Assembly (NCBI GenBank): GCA_031841125.1
Contig: CM063109.1
Coordinates: 10,020,321 to 10,084,320 of the forward strand
Length of the DNA: 64,000 bases
Source: Acanthococcus lagerstroemiae
Taxonomy: Eukaryota > Arthropoda > Insecta > Hemiptera > Eriococcidae
Direction of reading: 5' to 3'
Shown here: in pieces, positions 26,045 through 37,603 of the stretch
Numbering within the stretch: the first letter of the stretch is position 1
How the letters are laid out: every line of letters begins with the position of its first letter
Notes under the pieces: model-generated
What the model saw: the letters and a program-made list of their open reading frames with translations, nothing else
Told to the model about the DNA's origin: nothing
Database searches by the model: none
Position numbers and translations under genes: made by a program

Positions 26045-26740
26045 TAATTAAATCAGTTAGAACCAAAAGGGGTTAAGTCCACTTTTGTCGTTTTTGCTTT
26101 TTTCACGGATTATGGGGTATTGAAGTATCGCGGATCTGCTGGTGTGGTCGAAATTTCGTGAAACAGCTGGGAAAGTGCTTTTTGGCAACATCGTTTTCTG
26201 TGAATTTTTTGTAATACAATTTTTTCAAAAAATGGTTTTTTTCCAAAAATTGTTCGAAAATGGTGTATTTTAGTGTAAAAAATAGAAATAAATAAAAAAT
26301 TCCGGCTCACCCTTCTCTTTTTGTATTTTTATACCTAAAAAGTGCTATTTTCAAAAACGAAATCGCAATTTCCCAGTACAGGCTTCAGAACTTTTTTCTT
26401 ACAAGCAGGGATTTTGCTCGATTGGAACGGGACCAAGACTAAAGTGACCACTTTATGTTTGGCTACAGAGGGGGGAGGCAATTTCGAGCCGTAAAACTGC
26501 AAAAAACATCGTTCAGAACCAAAAGGAGTCAAGTCCCAAAACTTTGAGCCCCCCCAGCTTCAGCCCGTCAAAATTTTATTCTACGGGACCGGGCTTAAAA
26601 GTTATCTCTTGTGACCCTCTACCACCACCCTGAAGGACGTATTCCACGATTTTCAAATTTTCGAATAAAACAGTTTTTTTCGCTTCCTGAAAAGTGCGAT
26701 TCTCGGACTTAGCCCCTTTTGGTTTTAACCGATTTAATTA
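26045..26740. mobile_element. Element with 36-bp terminal inverted repeats (696 bp)
   Basis: The left TIR at 26045-26080 begins TAATTAAATCAGTTAGAACC and ends GGGGTTAAGTCC. The right TIR at 26705-26740 is its inverse complement at 33 of 36 positions. A third partial copy of the motif (CAGAACCAAAAGGAGTCAAGTCC) lies internally near 26514. TTAA occurs at both outer edges (26048-26051, 26734-26737), so a TTAA (piggyBac-like) or TA duplication is possible, but the ends cannot be fixed. No transposase is encoded; the two small minus-strand frames inside are not recognised. Confidence 0.7.
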
Positions 26741-28151
26741 AAGGTGATGGCTGACATAATCTCAAAAAATGTACAAACTCAACAACAGGAACTAAAACCG
26801 TATTTCGGAAATAACTGACATCCACTTATGAAGCTGTCATAATTTCGGATTTTAATCACTGGTGGATTCTAACGGGTACAGGTTACAGTTTAAATAACCT
26901 CAAAAATGAACTCAATGACTCAGACAACCCTCAAACGGGTATATTTGAACTCAAAAATTAACTCAGTAACTCAAAATACTCCAGGACATACTGGAAACTA
27001 CTAAAACTAATGTTCACAGTGCCGACCCGCGTAGACCCTCAGAGGTCACAGGGGGGAAGGAGGGGCGTGTCCGGAAACACTTCAATGGGTTCAACATATT
27101 CAAAAATCGTATATATTAATTATATCATAAAACCTACATAGTGCATTTCTGGTCATTTTTTAAAAGAATTATCAATGCACCCCTTGGGAGTCCTGTTGAA
27201 AAACCTTCTGGGCACCTCTACTTTATTCTTCCTTTCTTATTGAAAAATGGTTTGTTGGCACACTTTTTGTGTAGAAGGAAACTATAGCCAGTTTTAAGGG
27301 AGCGGAAGGGAGTTTGGGCCGTTCAAGATTTCATAAAAATTCTCTGAAAGACTGAAAAAATGTTGAGCACTTCGCTCGCAAATGGGTATTTTTTTTAGTA
27401 CTCGTGAGAATCAAAACCATGAAATTTATTCCCATAGAAGTATTCTCGCGCCGAGCCTCAAGGAAACAAATCTCTTGACTTTTTCAACTTTTTCTTCACA
27501 AATATTGGCTTGTGAGATCGTGACATGCTAAATTAAATGATCATCATAGGGAATCCCAATATATTAATTATAACATGTTTTTATTAGGTTTCCACTCTCT
27601 TTATACATGAATTAGTATGAGCGGAGGTCAACCCTGTCGAGAGAGGGAGGGGGGATATTCGGGCTCGGACTTTCCAGAGGGCCCGATATTTTTAAAAGGC
27701 CTGAATTTTAATCATACTGTACATCAAACCTCTTATCCCGCAGCATATAATTTTTTCTCATCTAACAAAAGAACAAATTGAAGTGGAAGGGGATGGGCGT
27801 GGGAATCCTCCCCGGTCCTCTTTTTCTCTCTACTAGGCTGGCAAAAGTGGCTGATATTTTACACAAGCTAGTTGAAAGTAAAGTGAAGAAGGGAATAAAA
27901 TGAGTACGTCTGCCACCCAACATTAGAAATATTTTAATATAAGGACCGCCCTGCCCAATTTGTTCCCTTTATCGACGTGAATCGTCATGAACAAGCCAAA
28001 ATATTGCGTGTTCTAACCAGTTCAAAACGCCAAATCAACTCCTAAGCACAAGCGCATATCAACAGTATATGTAATAGAACTATTTTAACATGGTTTCATG
28101 GATATAGAGGAATTTTAACATGGTTTAAATACGACGAAACATAGACTTATT
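26741..28151. other. No gene recognised
   Basis: Around 26890-26990 CTCAAAAATGAACTCA-type words recur twice. The rest is plain AT-rich DNA with scattered G-runs. Confidence 0.4.
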
Positions 28152-28705
28152 AAGGTAAAGTGCCAAATGTTGATCTAGGTATCAAATGCTGATCTTTTTT
28201 TCAAAGTTCAATAAATTTTTGTTGAAGAGCACGCAACTTTTCTTTTATGGTGAATCATATAGAATGAACCAACCGTTCTGTAGAGTTTTGGCTGTGAAAA
28301 TGTGATTTGCATTACCGCGTGATAATTTTGAGTTCCTGTGTTGAAAAATGTGCTATAATTCAACAACTTTCGAATTTAGGAAAAGGTAATTTGGAAATAT
28401 CGAACTGGTAAATCCTTTAATTCATTTCCCGACACATGTTGACATTTATATACGACTGTTATGGGTTCAAATGAAGTACTTTTGGAAAATTTTGAAATTT
28501 ATACTTTCGAACCGGCTATTTACGGGTCACATAAGTCCGAGTGAAAAAAATAATAAAAACTGTTTCAATTCGATGATTTTCAAAGATTTGCAGTTTTTAT
28601 GAGCTAACTTACCACTTTATATGACTCATATTTCCGATGTCAAAGTTAAAGATTTCGGGGTTAGAAAAAGAATCAACATTTGACACCGATCAACATTTGG
28701 CAAAA
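28152..28705. mobile_element. 24-bp-TIR element family D, copy 2 (longer variant)
   Basis: Starts AAGGTAAAGTGCCAAATGTT at 28152, then follows copy 1 for about 80 bp (CTAGGTATCAAATGCTGATC, TTCAATAAAT). It then diverges into about 430 bp not seen in copy 1. The right end GATCAACATTTGGCA (28689-28703) is inverted relative to the left. It lies about 15 bp from copy 3, so the two are in tandem. Confidence 0.65.
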
Positions 28706-28718
28706 AATTTTCATACAT

Positions 28719-29090
28719 GAGATAAGTGTCAAATGTTAATCTAGGTATCGAATGTTGACCAAATCAACATTTGATATATTTTTTAATGTGTCTGGAAAGG
28801 AAACTATTGTTCATTTTACAATCCGGATCGAAATGTGTGAAATGTACCAGTGTATAAGTAAATGTAATGAGCTTGAGATTGATGTCCATCAAGGAATCAA
28901 CAATGTCGTTTCTTGGATCTTTTTTGAAATCCCTGCAAGTCAACACTGGTTGAACTTTGAAAATGGTAAATTGAGAAAAGTGAAAGTAAAAGGTTGAAAT
29001 TTATTATAAATCGCGATTTCGGGGATTCAATACTGATATGGGGACAGCAGGGGTCATTTGAAAAACGTATATCAGCATCTGGCACTTTCC
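28719..29090. mobile_element. 24-bp-TIR element family D, copy 3 (about 372 bp)
   Basis: It aligns along its whole length with copy 1 at 15467-15835, including GTGTGAAATGTACCAGTGT, GGATCTTTTTTGAAATC, TCAACACTGGTTGAACTTT and CAATACTGATATGGGG. The ends GAGATAAGTGTCAAATGTTA and the inverted right end at about 29070-29090 are more eroded. Open frames here are on both strands and not genes. Confidence 0.75.
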
Positions 29091-29094
29091 TATA

Positions 29095-29160
29095 AAGCTT
29101 TACCGAATCTTCACAGAAGTTCAACAAGCCTTAAAATCGTCTTACTGAGTCTTGAAGCTC
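29095..29160. repeat. Short AGTCTT array 4
   Basis: About 65 bp: CTTTACCGAATCTTCACAGA, AACAAGCCTTAAAATCGTCT, TACTGAGTCTTGAAGCTCG. It has the same word family as the longer arrays and directly abuts the right end of element D copy 3. Confidence 0.45.
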
Positions 29161-30394
29161 GTGTATACCAATATTGGTAGGGCCCACCCGGCAACTATCC
29201 AACAGCAAGGTCTAGATTTATTATTGCATTTCCGACGCGTTATACGTAAGGGATAAAATATATGAAAAAGGAGCGGCGGGACCACAGCACATCAAAGCAT
29301 ACCTCAGCATGTATTAAAAAATTAAACGTCTAATCAGCACGTGGAGCGATGCACACGCTGTGAACACGGGTAATGTCCTACATCAACAGGTAACATATTT
29401 GCGGACATGTCGAATGGCTTTTACAAACAAAAAAAAAATTGCAGAAGATCTTATTCTGCACATTCCACGTTTAAAACATTTTTTCATTGTAAGCTGCTAC
29501 CATAGGAACACACGCAAAATATGAAGACTATGTTCATAACAGCAGAAGAAGAGACAACATACTGGAAATAGTTACTCATTGCCCTAACAAGTCTTGAAAT
29601 AAGTAAATTTCAGTGTAAATCTTGACCGAACAAACGTGAATAGCTGCAAAATCTTCATCATGTACCTTATTCTGTAGGTAGAATATTTCAATTAATTACG
29701 TGCTTGCGATGAATACATGGGACCAATCAGTGTCCAGCCGAAGGAAGACATGGACCTTTTCTCTGGGTATTCTCAAAATAAAAAATTATCCATATTATTG
29801 TCTCAGGTTTCTAACGTAAGCCCAACAAACAGGGAGTACATTTATCTGATATATTCGTTACTTCGTGAGTAAGATAACATGTCCTGACCTCTGGGAACGT
29901 TTTGTCAAATACATGAGAAGAACTTTTATTCGAAGTCACTTCAATAAGGGCCTTTGTTATTAACAGCGAATACACCCTCGGGCCAGTCAGTTAGACTGTA
30001 AGCAGAGGTGCTGTGACAAAGCTATATTGAGAAATGATCCTCAATAAAAATAGGAGGAGGGGATTCTTCTTTTCCGTGATTAGTTTTTTAACAATGAAAA
30101 GAGTCCTCTTGGTAATTTTCTAACTAACAATTTGTCACTACGTAAAAAAATATCACACCCGTACGTGATTATTAACCAAAAACAAAAAATTTTTATGTCT
30201 CATTTTATTAATATTCTCGGCATGGACGAGTGAGTATATGACTTTTTGGCAAAACAATCGATAATGTCTTCATTGTCCTTTTCTGATGCCAAAACCATTA
30301 GAGCCAATAACTATTCATCCAGCATCGTACTTCGGAGTGGATTTTTAGTAATTTTTTCTTTGCTCAACGCACGTTCCCCTGAACAGCTAGTGAC
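29161..30394. other. No gene recognised
   Basis: Unique-looking AT-rich DNA, no coding signal. Confidence 0.45.
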
Positions 30395-30565
30395 AGCCAC
30401 AGGTAAATATTATAGGTGCATTTCCTCGTCCCCACCACCCTGATAGACTTAAAATATATGACATTCGTTTGAGCTACTTTTGTGTTGCCCTTTTTCCTGA
30501 GACTTTGGGAAAACTTTGGAAGGAGGGGCTGTAAAAACGAGAGCACCATAGATGGGAGGTGCTCC
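30395..30565 (-). repeat. Inverted copy of the 32.2-32.4 kb repeat
   Basis: Reverse complement of about 32225-32415. Shared landmarks are TAGGTGCATTTCCTCG, CCCTGATAGA, GACATTCGTTTG and GGGCTGTAAAAACG. The 30364-30645 minus-strand frame corresponds to it and is not a gene. Confidence 0.65.
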
Positions 30566-31090
30566 TTATAAAATATATGTATGCACTTACATATAAAATT
30601 AATGATCAGGCTGCGAAATGAAAATATATGTGCAATGCTAAGCAATTTTAATACTTGGGTAAGACGTAAAGTATTTTTTAATTACAATAATATCTATATA
30701 TAACAGAAAATATATTCAAATTACAAATGCCCAGCACAAAAAAGTTGAAAAAAAAATTACCTACTGCATGGCGCTATTGGTGAAAGTAATTGGGGGTCCT
30801 ACCAGAAAACATTTGAGCTTCCTATACAAAAAGAGCAATGAGCGGGGGGTGCTCAACAGTCATTATGACACTGAAGTAGCTCATTCGATGGTCTGAAAAA
30901 TAAGTCAAAAAATTGTTTAGCCTCAAAATTCAAATTTTGTTTTTCAATTTTTTTTTTCAAATTTTTTTGTATTACTGATTCTAATTGCATTAAGATAGTA
31001 AAAAATATTTGAAACTGAGACTACTTTACACTGTGAAACAGCTCAAGGTGGTAATAGTACAATTTGCGATAAAAGTGAAAAGGATGGTAG
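30566..31090. other. No gene recognised
   Basis: AT-rich DNA with T-runs near 30940-30970. Confidence 0.45.
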
Positions 31091-31276
31091 CAAGGCCGTA
31101 CCCAGGATTTAAGTAAGGGGGGTTGCGATTAAGATACATTTTCATGGTGCGGTAAGGGGGGGGGGGGCTCAGTCACAAATCCGCCCTTCTCTCCGTCTCA
31201 ACCTATTGTTTTTTCGTGTCTTTCTTGGTCATGGGAGGAGGGATTCAAACCCTCAGCCCCCATTGGTGCGGCCCTG
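31091..31276 (+). mobile_element. hAT-type MITE family A, copy 2 (186 bp)
   Basis: The ends CAAGGCCGTACC (31091) and GGTGCGGCCCTG (31265-31276) are inverted. Flanking 8-mers GATGGTAG (31083-31090) and GATGGCAG (31277-31284) match at 7 of 8. The interior matches the copy at 2781-2973, including ATTTAAGTAAGGGG, TTGCGATTAAGAT, TCAGTCACA and ATTGTTTTTTCG, and has an 11-base G-run. Confidence 0.9.
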
Positions 31277-31284
31277 GATGGCAG

Positions 31285-31970
31285 TGCTGCTATAGGAAAT
31301 GCCCAAAAAATCAATCAAAATATATTTTTGAGGATCAAAATATTCGTCTGATTCACAGTTCAGGCCAATGGATGACCAAACTCAATTCCATAAAATTTAT
31401 GTATATAAGGCGTTATGCAGCCGGTAGCACTGTCATAAATTTTTAGCAAAATCTCATAAAAATTTATTTATAACGACCCCCCCCCCACCGAGAAAAGCTC
31501 AATTTTGAGGTGATTGAGCAAGCGATTTTATTTTGGTCAAAACCACTTAATTTTGACGTTCACTCGAATAATTTTTTTTGGTAAAAATAGCAGTTGCGCT
31601 ATATAACCTTCGTTAATTAATAAATTCGCGTCCAAAACTGAATTATGTAAGTAGGTAGTTCTAGGTACATACGAAACAAACTTCGGCAAAATAATTAAGC
31701 TAATTAACAAACAAAGAAACAACTTTTCTATCGCATTCCCTTATCGCTTACACATGTTTTGCCTACTCCTTCATTTTTCCGGCAAATCGCTGATATGTGA
31801 TATGTATCTGCTATATACGACAAAGCCCTCTCTCTCGATGGGGAGATGGAGATTATGAGTGGCAGCACAAAACAGCACAGACGATTGTACCCACTTTTTC
31901 CTTTTCAATCCTTTTTCTAACCCCTTTTCCAAAAACCATTTCTCTAGCCCTCCCCTATAAGTAATCGTTA
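31285..31970. other. No gene recognised
   Basis: A C-run lies at 31479-31488. No coding or repeat structure was identified apart from CAGCACAAAACAGCACAGACG at 31863-31883, which echoes the next feature. Confidence 0.4.
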
Positions 31971-32350
31971 ATATCTTGGGAGGGGGAAGAGCTCAAATAA
32001 CGGGGTTTTCAGCACAAATCAGTACAAACATAGCACAAGCGAATGCCACCACTTGGACCCCATCAACCAAAGGGGAGAGCTTCCGTTTCTACAGCCTCCC
32101 TCTAAAAAAAAAAGATTTCCCCAGTATCTCAGGCAGGAGGTCAGCACAAACGATGGGATTTCAGCACAACCCAGCACAAACGTAGCAAAAACATTAACAC
32201 CATTGTCGATCCCCTAGATGAAAGTGGAGATGCTTCCATTTTTACAGCCCCCCCCCCCAAAAAAAAAGTTTTTCCCAAATATCTCAAGAAGAGGGCAGCA
32301 CAAACGACGTGATTTTCAGCACAAACGTAGTACAAACGAATGGCAAATGT
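31971..32350 (+). repeat. Tandem repeat, period about 150 bp, 2.5 units
   Basis: Unit starts near 31971, 32122 and 32275, each with TATCTYRRG, an A-G-rich stretch, CAGCACAAACGA-G, GATTTTCAGCACAAA and AGTACAAACG. Each full unit then has a TTCCRTTTYTACAGCC segment and a C-run/A-run junction. An inverted partial copy lies at 30395-30565. Confidence 0.75.
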
Positions 32351-32539
32351 TCCAAATCTATCGGGGTGCATGGGGGTCGAGGAAATGCACCTAAGTATTT
32401 CATAGAGCACGGTTAGTTTATCAAAAGTTGATATTTGCACAATATCAATCTCTATGGTTTAATAAAACCCGTTAATATACACAATACAGCTCTTTTCCCC
32501 TTCTCTTCAGCTTTTTATTTTCCTCTTCACAGAAAAGGA

Positions 32540-33200
32540 GCTGGACTACTGGATGAATCTTGATCATCCTCTTCCTTTTTCCTGTATTTGCGGTGTGATC
32601 AATCTTCAAGATTAATGTTTTTCTCCATCGATTTGTACAGCTTCTTAAATTCCTTCAGTTCATGTCCCATTAATTCAGAGTCCAAGTTATAAACATCTAA
32701 GTTATTTTCATGGAAGAAAACGTTTTCGATGAACAAATCTCTTTTCTGTATACTTTATATCCAGGTTGATAGTTGTTTTCAGAATATCTTCTTTTAGTTC
32801 ATCTCACTGTTCCTCAATTCTGTTTGCCTTCAGTCTTACGATTACATCATTTATTAGGGTACTTGCTGAGCCAAAGTCAATGATTGTACTTTGAAACGAA
32901 GTGATCACAGGAGCTAAAATGTCAAGAACATTGACGCATACTTTCAAACTGCAACAAGTTCAAAGGTCGAAAATTTGTTTTTCAAACTAAAAGCTAATGC
33001 CGTGCTTTCTTTCAAGGTGATTTTCTCAGCTGCAATCTGGTCAATGCAATATACAACCTCACCATAGCATAGCAGCCATTGTGCATAAGAAGCCAGATTC
33101 TCTTTCTATGTGCCGTACTGGGGCTTGAAGCACTCAATAACGTTGAAGAAATGCTCTAAATCTCATTTTCATGTCATTCTTGTCTCGGACAAAGTGATTC
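32540..33200 (-). pseudogene. Decayed hAT/ZMYM1-like transposase fragment
   Basis: Read on the minus strand in two or three alternating frames, this gives a coherent but broken protein. One frame reads YGEVVYCIDQIAAEKITLKE then FSLKNKFSTFELV (about 33095-32950). The next reads LDILAPVITSFQ, TIIDFGSASTLINDVIVRL and DELKEDILKTTINLDIKYTE (about 32950-32740). A third reads FFHENNLDVYNLDSELMG (about 32715-32640). Stops and frame shifts interrupt it. The order (helical segment, STLIND-like segment, then RKR) resembles the insertion domain of hAT-superfamily transposases of the zinc-finger MYM-type 1-like class. The zinc finger, catalytic residues and dimerisation tail are not visible. I infer a dead remnant; family assignment is from recalled similarity only. 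Confidence 0.5.
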
Positions 33201-34420
33201 CTCCCATTTGGGAGAGGGGTTTTTCCACGGTAGCTCAAGGGGATTACAGCACCTCTACTGTTAAGACAGTCAGACAGACAGTCTAGAAGCCGCCAACGAG
33301 TTAGTTCACCAGCGAGCTGGCCAGACAGGCAGGCAGATAAAAAGCGTGACATGTAGCACCAAGCAGGGGGCCGGCACGAGCGAAGCGAATATCGGCGTGA
33401 GTGTTGAGCCGTGAGGCAGGCAGATCTACACACAAGATACACCTTCCTATCAATCTAAAATATTACATGTACAACCGACAACCACAACGCCTTCCGAATG
33501 CTAGCTGATGTTCACGAAATAAGACTTTATCTCCTACGTGCTTCCGTAGTCCATACATTTGTATGCACTCCAGCAGTGCTTACCTCCGTCATTCTTCATA
33601 TTATAGCCTTTTTTTCAACCATACTTTTACCTCGCAACAGGAATGAAACAAACCTGTTCCCTAAGTATGAAAAATCTAGAAAATACTAAAAGAGAAGCTG
33701 TACTCGGTGTTTTTTTTTCTTCTTTCTTAGCCGAACAGATAATACAGTCGTTTTGTTACAAACACACGGGATGTAACCGCGGGGCAGAAACAATTGAATA
33801 GAATGCGCTGGAATTCGTATATACACAGGTTTTCTGCATATTTTGTTTAGATTAATGATATTTTTAATAGAGGGCTTGTTCGGTATTACTTTTTATCTTT
33901 TAATGCCGTAACGGTCGGCCTATGCTACAAAAAGAAAAGAAAAATTGGCTATGGGCGTTGAGGCTGCACGAACACCGCGGAATGCACGATGGCTAAAATC
34001 GATACCGGAATCGCGATCGTTTCAAGAAAACCTTGCCAATGAAATCGAGCACAGACACGTGTCAGGGTTTAAATTTAGCAATTTATAGTAATTAGAAAAA
34101 CCAGAAAAAGAAACGTTATCAAATTGTGAATCGAATCGAGGATACGGGACGATTTACAAATTTTATAGAACAGTAAGTTACATATAGGTTTCTTCCTCGT
34201 TAAAATTCGAAAAGCTAGTCGAATCTCATTTCTGCACGAATCGAGCTACCAGTGGACTAATTATGAAAGGTAAAATCAGGTCAACAGATGCGAAATTTTG
34301 CAACTGCCTCCATCTACTTTAAGTCAATTACTGCGAAATTGCAAAATTGCAATTGAGATTCCTGTACGGCGAATTCTCGCGACGAGCAGAAGTATACACA
34401 AGAACTTCCTAACGATTCAA
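33201..34420. other. No gene recognised; GC-richer patches
   Basis: 33240-33430 contains CAGACAGACAGTC and CAGGCAGGCAGAT runs and is relatively GC-rich. 33950-34070 has several CpG words (GATACCGGAATCGCGATCG). There is no domain-bearing frame. Confidence 0.4.
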
Positions 34421-34617
34421 TTTTCTCTAAATTTGTATTAGAGGGATTCGTTGGCTTTTCAGCTACAAGTACCCCGATTACGAGATCACTGATTCAAATT
34501 AGTACATATGCGTTTGTCGTACATAAGATGTACGCTGATTTGAGTCAGTGATCACGCGATCGAGATATTTCTATATGAGAACCCAGCGAATTCGGCTGAT
34601 TCAAATTTAGAGAGTAC
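34421..34617. mobile_element. Foldback element of about 197 bp
   Basis: The outer arms TTCTCTAAATTTG (34423) and CAAATTTAGAGAGTA (34602) are inverted. Pairing continues inward through GATTCGTTGG/CCAGCGAATTC to a strong inner pair: CGATTACGAGATCACTGATT (34475) against TCAGTGATCACGCGATCG (ending 34562), about 33-bp arms with an approximately 20-bp loop. ATTCAA occurs directly at both borders (34415-34420, 34618-34623), a possible 6-bp duplication. Confidence 0.7.
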
Positions 34618-34789
34618 ATTCAAGTCAGAGATAAAGGAACCTAGACGAAACAGAAGGATCTCTGCAGAATAGAAGGCTAAGTTCGTGTGTTGAAAATTTC
34701 AACACTGAAATATTTTGAGACAAGGATTCAGGAAAGGATTTTGAACATACACGAGGAAGTTAAATTCACTTACGACCAAATTCAGCTCT

Positions 34790-35762
34790 CAGGGTGTCTA
34801 CTGGATTTGGGAAACAAAATATCATGACTTTTCATGACATTTTTTCATGACTATCATGGAGGATATAAAAAGGAAGTGGAAGGGAGCAGCTACTCGGCGC
34901 TTCGTACCTCACCAAGGGCTCCACTTCTTGACCCCCCCCCCACGACCCCCTTTTGATTCATTTTCAGATAAACCAAAACCTGTATTATGGAACTTACCTC
35001 CTGCACCTAATTTTCCCATAGGGGGATACCTGAAATAAGAGAATATTTTGAGAGTACAAGTATACCCTACTTTTCAACTCTCATGGCAAGGCACAAAGCT
35101 TGGATTTTTTTTTAAGTACCACCAAAATTATCCTTGTTACATACTTGAATATTCTTCCTCTAACGACATTACAGTAACATGGATTGTAATACAAATGAAA
35201 CAGTCTTACGAGAGTTGAAAAATGCCCACAGTTTTACCCCTCTTTGTGGGTGGTTTGAACATGCAATCTTCTGAACTTATAAGCATTAAGCACGCAGAAA
35301 AACGGCAATGTTCCAGTTTTGTATGAAATTGGTGATAAATGTGTTCCGCATCTAGTAATTGACATAAAAAAATGAAAGGCTAACAAATATTAGATTTATT
35401 ATGTATTGATCTAGAAAAATCATTAATCACTTATTTTATCAACAAATTTCTGAAGAATAATAAGCTTAAAACAAACAACTTTGGAAAATATTTTTGGAAG
35501 AAATTAAAAAATACTTCTCATTTAATACCAACGTCCTATTAATATAGAGCGCACTAAACTTCCATAATAATTATTCACTCAATATTTTTTCTCATTAAAT
35601 GAATAAAACTGATTTTTTGTTTTTTTGGTAAAGGAAATATTGTGAACTATGACATGATGAAATAACGTGACTTTTTCGAGTATATCATGACTTTTCATGA
35701 CTTCCAAGACAATTTTTTGAAATCATGACTTCTCATGACTTTTTAGGCCCGTAGATATCCTG
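34790..35762. mobile_element. CAGGGTG-ended hAT-like element (973 bp) with AGCTCT flanks
   Basis: The left end CAGGGTGTCTAC (34790) and inverted right end CAGGATATCTAC (to 35762) match at 10 of 12. Subterminal zones at both ends carry repeated TCATGACTTTTCATGAC words, typical of hAT binding sites. AGCTCT sits directly against both ends (34784-34789 and 35763-35768), a 6-bp rather than 8-bp duplication. No transposase frame is present. The 34847-35038 frame is spurious. Confidence 0.75.
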
Positions 35763-35860
35763 AGCTCTGAATGTTGTAAACTGCTTTGAACTGAACAGTA
35801 GTGTATATTAGGAAGTTCTCCGGGGGAGGGGGAGAAAGTAAGTTAACATTTTTTAGGCAA

Positions 35861-36013
35861 CAGGAGCGGATCTACATTTTGCTCGAATTTCAACTCGACA
35901 AAAGAAGATTTGGAGAAAGCACGAAGTCTCACGACTAGCTCCAAGATTTTACTTCTTCCTGGTGGTTCTACGAAAGGGGGATGCATCCCAGTATCCCGTT
36001 AGCTACGCTACTG
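35861..36013. mobile_element. Possible eroded hAT-type MITE (153 bp)
   Basis: CAGGAGCGGATCTAC (35861) and GTTAGCTACGCTACTG (to 36013) are roughly inverted and resemble the ends of family B. No target duplication was found and the interior does not match family B, so this is tentative. Confidence 0.35.
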
Positions 36014-37603
36014 GAACTCGGCTTATACTTCTTCAAAATTGAAAATCACACCAGTGTACGCTCTGCTAGAGTTGATTGAAGACTGTTTTATCGAACCCTG
36101 GATTAATAAATGAAGAGTAATTTTCCAAGAAAACTTACGTTCAAAATTTGAAACTGGTTAATCTGTGTCACTGCGGTTACAGCAGATAGGTCCAAGCAAT
36201 TCTATCTGCTATGTCATTAGAACAACCGAAATACTTAAGAGTTCATAGATCTCTACAGACCATAACGATGAGGTATTTCCTGAACAGTTGTTCGTGTTTT
36301 CTGAAAAACTAATTTTTTAGACACCAACGTTTTTGGAAAATTACTCTTTCAATGCTAACAGGGGTAGGCATCGAAATCATGCGCAAGATACAAATTACCA
36401 AGTGAGATGTTTCTTACATCAGGTATCAAAATCGGCAAAAAATTGTAAAACGATCTCGCTAAATTAGCACGCTGATTCAGCGAACAAAAAATATTCTCAC
36501 TGGTAACTAGTTTCTCGGCGAGCACGCGTTACCCGGATGATACAAAAAACTTTGAATTGCTCGTTCAGAGCAGACTACGACTACAAAATAACACTGAAGG
36601 TCATTAAAAATCGGAAGTTGCAGCTATTTCGGGAAACACGTTTTTTCTATCTTCCACGTATCTTTTTTATTTTATTCTACGATCGAAGACAATCGCATGT
36701 TATTAAGTTGTCAATATTGGTTAAAAAAATAATAATAATAAATAAACACCTACGACAAATCGAAGCGAAAAAAATGTATATATTCTTGTCATCATGCCAG
36801 AAGAGTAATAAAAAAAAAATAGAAAAAAGAAAGAAAAAACGGAAATCAATTAGAACGTAGAATGTACCAGCCAAGATCAATGTACTCACACCTTTGACTT
36901 TTCTCTTTTCCCCTTTATTTTCAAACACGAACATATGGTCACATTTGACGACAAAATACAAGAATACATCCAAGTGGCTGTATAAACTGAGGAACATCTA
37001 GATACCAAAAATCAGTCATCAATTATTCATACAGATGCATGTAATCTCGAGCGGGGGGGGAGGGGGATTCCTCTTCTCTGACTGATTACAATATGAAAAC
37101 AAATACTGCGGTCCAAATCGAGGCAGGATCAAACATATCTTGAGATATTTTAAATCAGCAACTTTTCAATTAAAATCTGAAAACTGATAGTGAGTTTCAA
37201 CTTCTTCCTGAAGAGAAATCTCTTCACGCGTGGATCCAACTTCACCTTCCAGGGTAGTCGAGAAGAAATCCGAGCCCTCTTAAAGTTCTTATTCATGCCA
37301 TCGAAAAAAACGTTTGGGGGGAGGTGGAGCGTGATTTCACAATTGCAGAAATGTAATTATTCAGAAAGATATATAGTTTCGAAAAATTCTCCTTCCGAGC
37401 CATTCGAAAAAGGCAGACCCGGAGAGAACCCCTCCTCTTTAAGCCTGCCGCCTTTAATAAAGTGTAATGACATATCTACATATCCTCTGTATGCATTTAG
37501 GTTTCACAAGAACATAAAACTGGTGAGTGTCGGAGGTCGCGGTCGGAATCAACGACCTCGAACCTTTCAGGAAGTTGCAACCAATTTTGCTTTCCTCGTA
37601 TAT
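36014..37603. other. No gene recognised
   Basis: An A-rich stretch around 36715-36840 produces Lys/Ile-rich frames on both strands. A G-run lies at 37053-37060. The plus-strand 150-codon frame at 37190-37642 has no recognised domain and runs into the LINE-associated duplication. Confidence 0.4.

Noticed and set aside
36537..36997. Lys-rich and Phe-rich proteins of about 106 codons on both strands
   Set aside because: Caused by an A-rich low-complexity stretch.
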